This document shows positions 16,803 through 24,741 of a stretch of DNA of 64,000 nt, in pieces. Position 1 is the first letter of the stretch. Every line of letters begins with the position of its first letter. The translations under genes and the position numbers were made by a program. The stretch comes from JBFMFR01 sp040752025 (GTDB lineage Bacteria; Chloroflexota; Anaerolineae; Anaerolineales; UBA4823): positions 124,001 through 188,000 of the forward strand of contig JBFMFR010000003.1 in NCBI GenBank assembly GCA_040752025.1, given 5' to 3'. The notes below the pieces were generated by a model that was given only the letters and a program-made list of their open reading frames with translations, was not told the DNA's origin and did no database searches.

Positions 16803-18818
16803 CTAGTCGGCCGCCACGCCGTACAGCGCCTGGCGGCGCTCGGCCAGCGGCAGCGCTTCCAGCTCCAGCATGCGCGCGTCGCCGCTGCGTCCGAAGCGCT
16901 CCGCCTCGTATACCGGCAGGCCCAGGGCGGCGCGTTTCTTATCGATGTGTTCCAGCGTGCGGCGGATCATTTCGTCCACATCCGCGATGAATTCCATCTT
17001 GCCGCCGTACAGCTTCTCCCAACCTTCGCTGATGTAGCGCAGCACCAGGTCGCTGTCCGAAACCCGGTCGGGCATACCGCTGATCGGCGATGAACCGCCG
17101 AAGATCACGTACGCGCCCGAAGCCACGCAGTAGGTGCCAATCGAAAGCGCCTTTTCGCTCATCCATTCCGGCGCCAGCCCGACTGCCGGCACCTGGTCGA
17201 TGTCATCGCCCAGCCCCCCTTCTTCCACCATCTGCGTCAGCACCGTCAGGATGCGGGAGTTGTCCACGCACGAACCCATGTGCAGCACCGGCGGGATGCC
17301 CACCGTCTCGCACACTTCGCGCAGTCCTGGTCCAACTTTATCCAATCCGGCCTCACCCAGCAGCAGCCCCAGCTTGGCGCTGGCGATCGCCCCACAGCCG
17401 GTCTCGACGATCAAAACGTCCTGCTTCAGCAGTTGCTCCGTGACGTAAGTATGCAGGTAATCATGGCGGCTGCGTGGGTTATTGCATCCAACAATTGCCG
17501 CTACGCCGCGGATACGCCCCGACATGATCGCATCGTTCAGCGGGCGGAAAGACGCCCGGTAAGAGCCGCCCAGCATGTAATTGATATATTCGTGCGAGAA
17601 GCCCGGGATCAAATCCTCGCGCACCTGCGGGATGTGCGTCTTGCCGCGCTCCTTGTAGTTATCGATCGCCGTGCGCAGGATCTGCTTCGCAATCGTCAGC
17701 GCCTTGTGCTCGTCGAACTCGATGTGCGTCGCCCCTTTGAGTTGCACCTTGGGCGAGGTGGTAATGATCTTGGTATGGAAGTTGCTCGCCAGTTCCACCA
17801 GCGCCTGCATAATGCACTGCACATCCACCACCATGGCTTCCACCGCCCCGGTCAGGATCGCCAGTTCCTGTTGCAGGAAGTTGCCCGCCGCCGGGATGCC
17901 CTGGCGCATCAAAATCTCGTTGGCCGTACAGCAAATCCCCGACAGGTTGATGCCTTGCGCCCCCGCTGCCCGCGCATATTCGATAATCTCGGGGTCTTGA
18001 GACGCCGCCACAATCATCTGGCTCAGCGTTGGCTCGTGCCCGTGCACCACCACGTTGACCATATCCTCCTTGAGCACCCCCAGGTTGGCCTGCCCCAGGA
18101 TCGGCGCCGGCGTGCCAAACAGGATATCGGAAATGTCCGTAGCGATCAGGCTGCCGCCCCAGCCATCCGCGATAGCCGTGCGCACCGCGTGCACCAGGAT
18201 GTGCTCAGCATCCTGATCGTCGCCGATGTGCGTGCGGTGCAGCGCTTCGACCACCTCGCGGTCCACCCCGCGCGGCATCACTTTGGTTTCTTCCCACAGC
18301 TTCTGCCGCTTTTCAGGCGCCCGCTGGGTTGCGATAATGCGTCCCTTCTGCTGCCCGAACTGGGAAATGTACAGGTCAGCCAGGTCGTTGGCGATCTCGT
18401 TGGGCGAACGGCCTTCGATGGGGATGCCGCTGAGCGCCGCCACCGTGCGCAGCTTGGCCACGTCGCGGATCATGTAACCTTCCGCCTCGCCATTGGCCAC
18501 CGCCTTGAGCGTGAAGGCCATGTCGCGGCCGTGATCCGAGTGCGCCGCGGCCCCGGCAGCAATCCCCCGGATGAAATTGCGTGCCTGGATCGTGTCGATC
18601 GTGGCGCCGCACACGCCGGTTTGCCCATCCTTGGTCAAGCGGCAGGGTCCCATTCCGCAGATCTTGCAGCACATGCCTGCGCCGCCAATATTGCAGGGCA
18701 CCATCTCCTCCGCCCGGCTGAACGCTGTGCCGATACCCAGCTCGTCAGCCCGGATCAGCATCTCCTGCGCGGCGGGATCAATGCTTCGTTCTTCTTGACT
18801 TCGCTTACCTTTAGCCAT
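16803..18818 (-). CDS. cooS: Anaerobic Ni-Fe carbon monoxide dehydrogenase catalytic subunit
   Basis: This enzyme interconverts CO2 and CO and feeds CO to acetyl-CoA synthase. The 671-residue chain has the N-terminal Cys set for the D and B clusters (VPCNIGGAGMCCKICGMGPC, then GVCG; about residues 35-70). It also has the C-cluster region with HGHEP, GICCTANE, GCNNPRSRHD (about 446), HMGSCVDNSR (about 515) and GTYCVASGAYV (about 562). Length fits CooS/AcsA. The ATG at 18818 lies 3 nt after the stop of the HMA-fold gene, and its ribosome site GGAGG is inside the end of that gene, so the two are translationally linked. No cooC-type Ni-insertion ATPase is in the window. Confidence 0.96.
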   Translation of the reverse strand: MAKGKRSQEERSIDPAAQEMLIRADELGIGTAFSRAEEMVPCNIGGAGMCCKICGMGPCRLTKDGQTGVCGATIDTIQARNFIRGIAAGAAAHSDHGRDMAFTLKAVANGEAEGYMIRDVAKLRTVAALSGIPIEGRSPNEIANDLADLYISQFGQQKGRIIATQRAPEKRQKLWEETKVMPRGVDREVVEALHRTHIGDDQDAEHILVHAVRTAIADGWGGSLIATDISDILFGTPAPILGQANLGVLKEDMVNVVVHGHEPTLSQMIVAASQDPEIIEYARAAGAQGINLSGICCTANEILMRQGIPAAGNFLQQELAILTGAVEAMVVDVQCIMQALVELASNFHTKIITTSPKVQLKGATHIEFDEHKALTIAKQILRTAIDNYKERGKTHIPQVREDLIPGFSHEYINYMLGGSYRASFRPLNDAIMSGRIRGVAAIVGCNNPRSRHDYLHTYVTEQLLKQDVLIVETGCGAIASAKLGLLLGEAGLDKVGPGLREVCETVGIPPVLHMGSCVDNSRILTVLTQMVEEGGLGDDIDQVPAVGLAPEWMSEKALSIGTYCVASGAYVIFGGSSPISGMPDRVSDSDLVLRYISEGWEKLYGGKMEFIADVDEMIRRTLEHIDKKRAALGLPVYEAERFGRSGDARMLELEALPLAERRQALYGVAAD

Positions 18819-18821
18819 CGC

Positions 18822-19217
18822 TTAATCCTCCATTACCTTCTTAATCACACCCATACCCGGGCAATTCCACAAAGGTCTACCAGAATAACTGACGTTTTGC
18901 GCAAAACCGACTACCTGGCGGTTGGTCTCGAAGACCGCCGTATGCCGGAAGAAAGACTGCGAACGGTCTGCCTGCAAATAAGTAGATACATCCGCTTCCA
19001 CTGAAGGCATCCAATCACTCAGATAACCAGTCTCTTCCAATTTACTTTCGATTTCCTCATCGCTGACTTTCTCGGGATCGTACGTTACTTCTACAGCGTG
19101 GAACGCGCTGCTGGCGTAAACCTCACTCACACCAGCCAATTCCAGCAGCATGCGCCGCACTTCCAGGACGTGATGATCTCCGTACATCGCAGGAACCTCA
19201 TAGGTCACCGTTTTCAT
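18822..19217 (-). CDS. HMA-fold protein without CxxC, coupled to cooS
   Basis: The 131-residue protein begins MKTVTYEVPAMYGDHHV and shows the pattern of a heavy-metal-associated (HMA, ferredoxin-like) domain over residues 1-70, including VRRMLLELAGVSEVYAS and EVTYDPEKVSDEEIESKLEE. The metal-binding CxxC normally found in loop 1 is replaced by MYGDHH. The C-terminal half (about 75-131) has one Cys in LWNCPGMG and conserved-looking aromatic residues. The ATG at 19217 has AAGGAGCTT upstream; an earlier in-frame start is not supported. It heads the acs operon, 3 nt before cooS. A role in Ni delivery or CODH assembly is plausible from position, with His/Asp or the single Cys as ligands, but nothing in the sequence proves metal binding. 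Confidence 0.82.
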   Translation of the reverse strand: MKTVTYEVPAMYGDHHVLEVRRMLLELAGVSEVYASSAFHAVEVTYDPEKVSDEEIESKLEETGYLSDWMPSVEADVSTYLQADRSQSFFRHTAVFETNRQVVGFAQNVSYSGRPLWNCPGMGVIKKVMED

Positions 19218-19638
19218 AAGCTCCTTCCTTTCTACTTTATTTTTCCACTTCTTTGGCGTATTCTTACCTATCAACCGGAACTCCCTGTTCCGCCATCGAT
19301 TAGGATAAGGACGATGATAAAGGCACCCAAATGTATCGCAATAATGTTCCGGTGCTCCTTTCTATGCAAAAAGGCCTAACCCGACCAACAAACGCGTGAT
19401 CGAGGCAGGCCTCCTGGGTTGGAACGAACCGCGCCACTTCGACGCAAGGCTGGGAACTTCCTGTTCCGCGTTCATGCGCAGAGCAAATCTCCTGACGAAA
19501 AAGAACTCCTAAATTGGCGAAACTCGATGCAATTGGGCAAGAGCAGCACAATCTTTGAACGGGAAAACTATACTCAGGCACAGTTGCGTAGTCTAGAAAA
19601 CTATAGCAAACCTTTTTTGATCTGTAAAGTGACATATA
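19218..19638. promoter_or_regulatory. 421-nt spacer upstream of the acs operon, with two inverted repeats
   Basis: No convincing gene is seen here. It holds copies of the acs-spacer inverted repeat at 19276-19293 (CGGAACTCCCTGTTCCGC) and 19452-19469 (GGGAACTTCCTGTTCCGC). A candidate minus-strand promoter has TTGCGA at 19336-19341 and TATCAT at 19314-19319, 16 nt apart, which would drive the HMA-cooS-acsB genes. The copy at 19276 would then lie in the leader just downstream of the start site, a place where an operator or leader structure could act. The promoter call is weak. Confidence 0.4.
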
Positions 19639-21294
19639 TTACGTTCGGGAATGGTGATTCTTCCTTGCGTCTAACTCTGCCGAAACCTCCGAACTTCCGA
19701 GCGTGAGCGCAGCCGCCGTTCGGCCCTGTTTCGCCGTCAGGCTCATGGCATCGATATAACGACCGATGAACCCGGTGTCCCGGTCCAGGTCAACCTGCTC
19801 GGCCCGGGCCGCCAACGCCTCACCCAACGCAAAACCTTCCTCAGAAAGGAACATGGCCGCGCCCAGCCCGGCCCCATTGGCGACCGTCTCGACCACCTCC
19901 AGGCGCACGGGCGGGATCATCCCCAGTTCAACGGCCGAGCAAATATCCACCTGCCCGCCAAACGAACCCGTCAAGATCATGCGCTGCAAATCCTGCGGCT
20001 CCAGGCCTAACTGCCCCATCAAGGTATCGATAGCTGCTCGAATAGCGCCTTTGGCCTTCTGCAGTTCACGAATGTCCCACTGTGAGAGGCCCAAGCGCCC
20101 ATCCGCAGTCAGGCGTAATCGGCGGCCGTGGGCGTTGCTTTCGATGCGCTCGCCCAACACAGGCGGCTTCGGGGCGATGCGCCCATTGGGCTCGATCACC
20201 CCCGCCCCGCGCAAAACGTACACCAGGCTGAGCAAACCCGATCCGGTCAGGCCAACTGGCCCTTCGTCAGCAATCGTTTCGAACGACAGCTCTTCCCCCT
20301 CCAGATGCGCTGCTACAATGGCCCCATCCACCGCCCGCGTCCCGCACGAGATGAACACCCCCTCGAAAGCCGGCCCGGCGGCGGTTGAGGCAGTCAGGAT
20401 GCGCCGCCCATCCGTCACCAGCACTTCGCCGTTGGTGCCCAGGTCGATCGCCGCCATCGGGCCGTCGGGGCGGTCGAACCCGAAATAAGCCAGGCAGGCC
20501 AGGGCGTCCGAGCCAACGAAGCCGCCGATCAGCGGCGGCAGCCACACCTGCGCCTGGGGCGGGAAAATGCCGCCCATCAGCGCGGCTGCATCGCGCCGGG
20601 GGCCAGACTGCAAAGGCTGGAAAGGCCGTTCTGCCAGCGTATGCACCGGCAGGTGACTCAACAAATGGTGCATGGCGACATTGCCTACCACCGTCACGCG
20701 CTGGATGCGCTTGCGAACATGCTCCGACAGTTTGAGCGAATCAACCGCCTGGTTGATCGAGGCCAGCGCCAGGCGCTGCAAACGTCCGGCAGTCTCCTGG
20801 CTGGACTGGGCGGCCGCCAGGCGCGAAATCACGTCAGCGCCGTACACGCTTTGCTGGTTCAGGCTGGCCCCGCCTGCGCACACTTCGCCATTGTCGAGGG
20901 TCGTCAAGAAAGCTGCCACCGTGGTTGACCCCAGGTCGATCGCCAATCCCAGGGGCACGTCCACGCGCTTATAGCGATGGCTGGCGCGAAAGATTTTATT
21001 CGAATACACCACAACCGGCGCCAACACCAGGCGCGCCTCCCCCTCCAGTCGCGCCCGGCAGGCCAGGCGGTTGCCCAGCGCCAGCTCACCCGGCGTCAAC
21101 TGCGCCAGCTCCACTTCGTCCGGCTCGGCTACGCCCGTCTCCACAAGAACTTTGCACTTCCCACAGGTGCCTCGCCCGGCGCAGGGCTGCTCTAAAGGCA
21201 ATCCCGTCTGGGCAATCACGTCTCCAATCAAACTGCCTGCCGGGGCAGTGATTTTCTTGGTTTGCTCACCATATACAACATCAACCGTAGGCAC
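19639..21294 (-). CDS. Second ASKHA corrinoid activator with 2Fe-2S domain (DUF4445)
   Basis: This 551-residue protein has the same layout as RACo but is about 110 residues shorter. An N-terminal 2Fe-2S domain with PCAGRGTCGKC and a later Cys in RLACRA is followed by an ASKHA ATPase domain with AIDLGSTTVAAFL, AIDLGTNGEVLVTD, GSGLLSL and GSFGGQVDICSA. The family re-reduces corrinoid proteins with ATP. The start is the GTG at 21294 (VPTVDVVYG) with CGGAG upstream; a longer frame to 21522 only overlaps the DUF1638 gene and is rejected. The last 25 or so residues (from AKQGRTAAALTLG) are encoded by a copy of the acs-spacer repeat, which seems to have replaced or extended the native C-terminus. 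Paired with DUF1638, it may serve a different corrinoid methyltransferase from CoFeSP. Confidence 0.88.
   Translation of the reverse strand: MPTVDVVYGEQTKKITAPAGSLIGDVIAQTGLPLEQPCAGRGTCGKCKVLVETGVAEPDEVELAQLTPGELALGNRLACRARLEGEARLVLAPVVVYSNKIFRASHRYKRVDVPLGLAIDLGSTTVAAFLTTLDNGEVCAGGASLNQQSVYGADVISRLAAAQSSQETAGRLQRLALASINQAVDSLKLSEHVRKRIQRVTVVGNVAMHHLLSHLPVHTLAERPFQPLQSGPRRDAAALMGGIFPPQAQVWLPPLIGGFVGSDALACLAYFGFDRPDGPMAAIDLGTNGEVLVTDGRRILTASTAAGPAFEGVFISCGTRAVDGAIVAAHLEGEELSFETIADEGPVGLTGSGLLSLVYVLRGAGVIEPNGRIAPKPPVLGERIESNAHGRRLRLTADGRLGLSQWDIRELQKAKGAIRAAIDTLMGQLGLEPQDLQRMILTGSFGGQVDICSAVELGMIPPVRLEVVETVANGAGLGAAMFLSEEGFALGEALAARAEQVDLDRDTGFIGRYIDAMSLTAKQGRTAAALTLGSSEVSAELDARKNHHSRT
19689..19733. 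repeat. Long variant of the acs-spacer repeat inside the ASKHA C-terminus
   Basis: The sequence begins CCGAACTTCCGAGCGTGAGC and ends GTTCGGCCCTGTTTCGCC. It resembles the 16757-16793 copy and the second unit at 14434-14452. It lies within the last codons of the ASKHA gene. Confidence 0.6.
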
Positions 21295-21313
21295 GCCAAT
21301 TTCTCCGAAAACA

Positions 21314-22012
21314 CTAAACCATGCGCAAGAACTGCTGCTGCTGCAAAATGCCGCCCGGAGGCACAACAATAAACTCTTTGTCAGCCTGCTCCAGCACGCT
21401 AGCCAACTCAACCAGGCGGCGCACATAAGCATCAGAGCCCTGGATTTCCTCATACTGCATACCCCAACGCTCGCAATAGGCCGCCACCTGCCGGGCCTTA
21501 GGACGGTATTTTTGCAAATCATTCAGGCTGTGCGCCACGAAAGCCAGGCGTTTATAATTGCGATATTGTTGGTCCATCAGCCAATTCGCCTGGCCTTCAC
21601 CATACTTCGCCACGTAAGTTTCATATTCCTGCAGCGGGTTGCTGCCCGATTCCAGCCAACCTTTGCTCAGGTAATAAGTAGCCGAGGAAGTATCGAACTG
21701 GTGCTGATAGGCCCGATAGGAGCCCAGCAGGATAGCGATGCAATCATCCACACGTGGAACCAGCAGCGTATGCACCCCCGCACGGATGCCATCCAGGCCG
21801 TTGCCACACAGCCCATATCCCAAAACCACCAGGCTGGGCTGGGTGATGCGCTCGATCTCAACCTGGAGAGCTGACTTCAAGTTGCGCGGCACCTGGTGCA
21901 GACCGTAATCCAGAAAGGTCACCTGTGCAGCCAACCCATCTGGTATATGCTTCTCAAGCAATCCTTGGAACACTTTACAAGCAATAAACACTACCGGTAA
22001 ACGCGAATCCAT
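21314..22012 (-). CDS. DUF1638 family protein
   Basis: The 232-residue protein has the DUF1638 hallmarks: an N-terminal VVFIACKVFQ strand, LVVLGYGLCGNG near residue 65, LLVPRVDDCIAILLGSY and a PPGG segment near the C-terminus. DUF1638 proteins are often found beside corrinoid-dependent methyltransferases and ASKHA activators, and their activity is not established. The gene ends 19 nt before the ASKHA gene, so the two are probably one transcript. Three Cys are present (ACKV, GLCGN, DDCI), which could bind a metal or cofactor. Family call is good; function is unknown. Confidence 0.85.
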   Translation of the reverse strand: MDSRLPVVFIACKVFQGLLEKHIPDGLAAQVTFLDYGLHQVPRNLKSALQVEIERITQPSLVVLGYGLCGNGLDGIRAGVHTLLVPRVDDCIAILLGSYRAYQHQFDTSSATYYLSKGWLESGSNPLQEYETYVAKYGEGQANWLMDQQYRNYKRLAFVAHSLNDLQKYRPKARQVAAYCERWGMQYEEIQGSDAYVRRLVELASVLEQADKEFIVVPPGGILQQQQFLRMV

Positions 22013-22286
22013 CCTGAAAAAATCCCTTCAAAGCCAGACAATCTACCGCTTCTCCGAATTCATTGGCGGGGGAACAACGCAAGACATAAGTATACCGCAC
22101 CTGGGCCTTAACGACCGGTCTGGTTTGCCAGAAGCAGGCGCTCCGCTAAAATATCCCTGGAAGGCCTCACCGCGCATCCAACAACTCATGTTACAATATC
22201 CGACTGTTGAATCGGGGAATCCGCTGGCATCCTACCATGCAGATTTCACGCTTCAACCCCCAAAAACCGTTTTATGGTGGCATTGA
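22013..22286. promoter_or_regulatory. Divergent control region between the acs cluster and the glycan locus
   Basis: This 274-nt non-coding stretch separates minus-strand DUF1638 from the plus-strand transketolase. A TACAAT-like -10 element lies near 22192 on the plus strand and a TATACT-like element near 22092 on the minus strand, but neither has a good -35 box. No hairpin of the repeat families is seen here. Confidence 0.35.
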
Positions 22287-23090
22287 ATGAGCCCTTCTAA
22301 CCGCTTCGCCTATCACATCCGGCGCATCATCTTAGAGCAATCTAAACGCGCCAACGTCGGGCACATCGGCTCGGCGCTTTCTGTGGCAGATATCCTGGCA
22401 GCGCTGTATGAGCAGGTGCTCGATATCCCTGCGCCGCGCCACCCCCAGCGCGACCGCTTCATCCTTTCGAAGGGGCACGCCGCCCTGGCGCTGTACGCCA
22501 CCCTTTCTCTGAAGGGCTTTTTAGCGACGGAGGAATTGAACACTTATTGCGCCGATGCCAGCCTGTTGGGCGTCCACCCGGAGCGCAGCCTGCCCGGCGT
22601 CGATTTTTCCACCGGGTCGCTCGGGCACGGGCTATCCATCGCCGCCGGTGCGGCCCTGGCAGCCCGCATGCAGCGCGCCAACCGGCGAGCATTCGTGCTG
22701 GTCAGCGATGCGGAGTGCAACGAGGGCTCGCTGTGGGAAGCGGCGGCCTTCGCCGCTCACCACCAACTGGCCAACCTGATCGTCATCGTCGATCGCAACG
22801 GGCAGCAGGCCCTGGGCTACACCCGCCAGGTACTCAATATGCAGCCTCTGGAGGATTACTGGCGCACTTTCGGCTGGGATGTACACAGCCTTGACGGGCA
22901 CGATAGTCCCGGCATGGTGCAGACCATCGCATCGCTGGATACGCACTCCGGCCCGCCGCACGTGCTGATTGCCCACACTATTTTCGGTAAGGGAGTCTCC
23001 TTCATGGAAAGCCAGATCCGCTGGCACTACCTGCCTATGTCAGACGCCGAGTACCGACAGGCGCTGGCCGAAGTGGAGGCAGCACAATGA
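22287..23090 (+). CDS. Transketolase-like subunit, N-terminal (TPP-binding) half
   Basis: The 267-residue protein is the thiamine-diphosphate-binding half of a split transketolase. Motifs include HIGSALSVADILAALY, DRFILSKGHAALALYA, GSLGHGLSIAAGAALA and the TPP/Mg motif SDAECNEGSLWEA near residue 141. Together with the next gene (4-nt ATGA overlap) it would form a heterotetramer that moves a two-carbon unit between sugars. In surface-polysaccharide loci such split pairs are often dedicated to making an unusual sugar precursor, which is the likely role here given the glycosyltransferases that follow. It is the first gene of a long overlapping plus-strand operon. Confidence 0.9.
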   Translation: MSPSNRFAYHIRRIILEQSKRANVGHIGSALSVADILAALYEQVLDIPAPRHPQRDRFILSKGHAALALYATLSLKGFLATEELNTYCADASLLGVHPERSLPGVDFSTGSLGHGLSIAAGAALAARMQRANRRAFVLVSDAECNEGSLWEAAAFAAHHQLANLIVIVDRNGQQALGYTRQVLNMQPLEDYWRTFGWDVHSLDGHDSPGMVQTIASLDTHSGPPHVLIAHTIFGKGVSFMESQIRWHYLPMSDAEYRQALAEVEAAQ

Positions 23091-24028
23091 GAAGCGCTTT
23101 CGTTGCCACCCTCATTGAACTAGCCGGACAGGACGAGCGCATCGTGCTGCTCACCGGCGACCTGGGCTTCATGGCGCTCGAGCCGTTCATGGAAAAATTC
23201 CCGGAGCGCTTTTTCAACATGGGCGTGGCTGAGCAAAACATGGTTGGCCTGGCAACCGGCCTGGCTGAGGCAGGTTACATCCCCTTTGTGTATTCTATCG
23301 TGACCTTCGCCACCCTGCGCCCCTACGAGTTCATCCGCAACGGGCCGGTGCTGCACCACCTGCCGGTGCGCATCGTGGGCGTGGGTGGAGGCCTGGAATA
23401 CGGCCACGCCGGCCCAACCCACCATGGATTGGAAGATATCGCCATCCTGCGCGCCCAGCCCGGGCTGGCGATCATCGCCCCGGCCGACCCAGACCAGACC
23501 CGCAGCGCTCTGCGCGCCACCTGGGACCTGCCCGGTCCGATCTATTACCGCATCGGCAAGAACGACAAAGCCTTCGTGCCTGGCCTGGAAGGCAAATTCG
23601 AGCTGGGCCGCCTGCAAATCCTGCGCCAGGGCAGCGACCTGCTGCTCATCGCCCTGGGCGGCATCGCCAGCGAAACCGCGGCGGCGGCGCAACTGCTGGA
23701 AGCGCAAGGGGTAGACTGCACGGTCGCCGTGCTGGCCAGCGTGAACCCTGCACCCGAGGCCGATTTGTTGGCCTTACTTGCCCGCTTCCCCCTGGCCCTG
23801 ACCGTGGAAGCCCATTCGATCAACGGCGGCCTGGGCTCATTGGTGGCGGAAATCGCTGCCGAGCACGGGATGGGAAGCCGCATCGTACGCTGCGGCGTAC
23901 GCCGCAGCCTGGAAGGCATCAGCGGCAGTCAGGCTTACCTGCAAGACCAGCACGGCATTTCGGCAGATAAGCTGGCCGAAACCACCCTACAGCTTCTAAA
24001 AAATTTACCCGAAACACCCGGCGTATGA
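23087..24028 (+). CDS. Transketolase-like subunit, C-terminal half
   Basis: This 313-residue partner carries the pyrimidine-binding and C-terminal domains. Typical segments are LTGDLGFMALEPFMEKFPERFFNMG, the catalytic Glu in GVAEQNMVGLATGLA, YGHAGPTHHGLEDIAILR, and the C-terminal domain beginning around LQILRQGSDLLLIALGG. Its ATG overlaps the previous stop by 4 nt and its own stop overlaps the next start by 4 nt, indicating translational coupling. Confidence 0.9.
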   Translation: MRSAFVATLIELAGQDERIVLLTGDLGFMALEPFMEKFPERFFNMGVAEQNMVGLATGLAEAGYIPFVYSIVTFATLRPYEFIRNGPVLHHLPVRIVGVGGGLEYGHAGPTHHGLEDIAILRAQPGLAIIAPADPDQTRSALRATWDLPGPIYYRIGKNDKAFVPGLEGKFELGRLQILRQGSDLLLIALGGIASETAAAAQLLEAQGVDCTVAVLASVNPAPEADLLALLARFPLALTVEAHSINGGLGSLVAEIAAEHGMGSRIVRCGVRRSLEGISGSQAYLQDQHGISADKLAETTLQLLKNLPETPGV

Positions 24029-24741
24029 GCTATCAGTTAATCTCCATTATCTTACCCGTGTATAACCAGGGGGATCACATCCAGGCAGTCGTCGAGAGCT
24101 ACGAAAACGCCCTCAGCCACCTGTCCTGCCCCCATGAAAACCTGCTGATCGTCAACAACTGCCGAGACAATTCTTTGGAAGTCTGCCAGTCGCTGGCGGA
24201 GCGCCTGACCAACACGCGCCTGCTGCACAGCCAGCAAGGCGGCTGGGGTCTGGCAGTCAAGCTGGGCCTGAAAAAGTCCCGCGGCGACCTGTTGTGCTAC
24301 ACCAACTCCGCTCGCACTGTTGCCCCGGATTTGCAACTGGCCTTGCTATACGCCATAGCCAACCCGAATACAGTGATCAAGGCCAACCGAAAAATACGCG
24401 AGAACTACGTGCGCCTGTTCGGATCGCTGCTCTACAACCTGGAGTGCCGCCTGCTGTTCGATCTGCCCTATTGGGATATCAATGGTACCCCCAAGGTGTT
24501 CCCGCGGGCGTACGAGAAACTGCTGGGCCTGACTCGCGACGATGACCTGATTGACGTTGAGTTCAACGTCATCTGCCGGCGCAATAACTACCCCGTCCTG
24601 GAAGTGCCGATCCTCTCCACGCAGCGCCGCAGCGGCAAATCAACCACCGGGATGCAGTCGGCAATGCGCATGTACCTGGGTGTGCTGAAGATGTGGCGCA
24701 CCGTTCGTAAGAAAGCCAATGAGCAAACCACGGCAAGGTAA
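24025..24741 (+). CDS. Glycosyltransferase family 2 protein with altered DxD site
   Basis: The 238-residue protein has a GT-A fold typical of DPM1-like GT2 enzymes: SIILPVYNQGDHI at the start, a GGWGLAVKLGLKKSRGD block and a DINGTPKVF acceptor-side segment. Where these enzymes usually show a YxDAD-type metal site, this one reads CYTNSART, so the metal-binding Asp pair is replaced by Asn-Ser. The earlier VNDGS-type motif is VNNCRDNS. It may use a different metal mode, or have lost transferase activity and act as a binding partner. There is no C-terminal membrane segment. Confidence 0.8.
   Translation: MSYQLISIILPVYNQGDHIQAVVESYENALSHLSCPHENLLIVNNCRDNSLEVCQSLAERLTNTRLLHSQQGGWGLAVKLGLKKSRGDLLCYTNSARTVAPDLQLALLYAIANPNTVIKANRKIRENYVRLFGSLLYNLECRLLFDLPYWDINGTPKVFPRAYEKLLGLTRDDDLIDVEFNVICRRNNYPVLEVPILSTQRRSGKSTTGMQSAMRMYLGVLKMWRTVRKKANEQTTAR

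Noticed and set aside
19345..19440. Terminator after the second ASKHA gene
   Set aside because: AGGCCT is followed by TTTTT on the minus strand, but the possible stem is only 6 bp with a long loop, so I do not call it.
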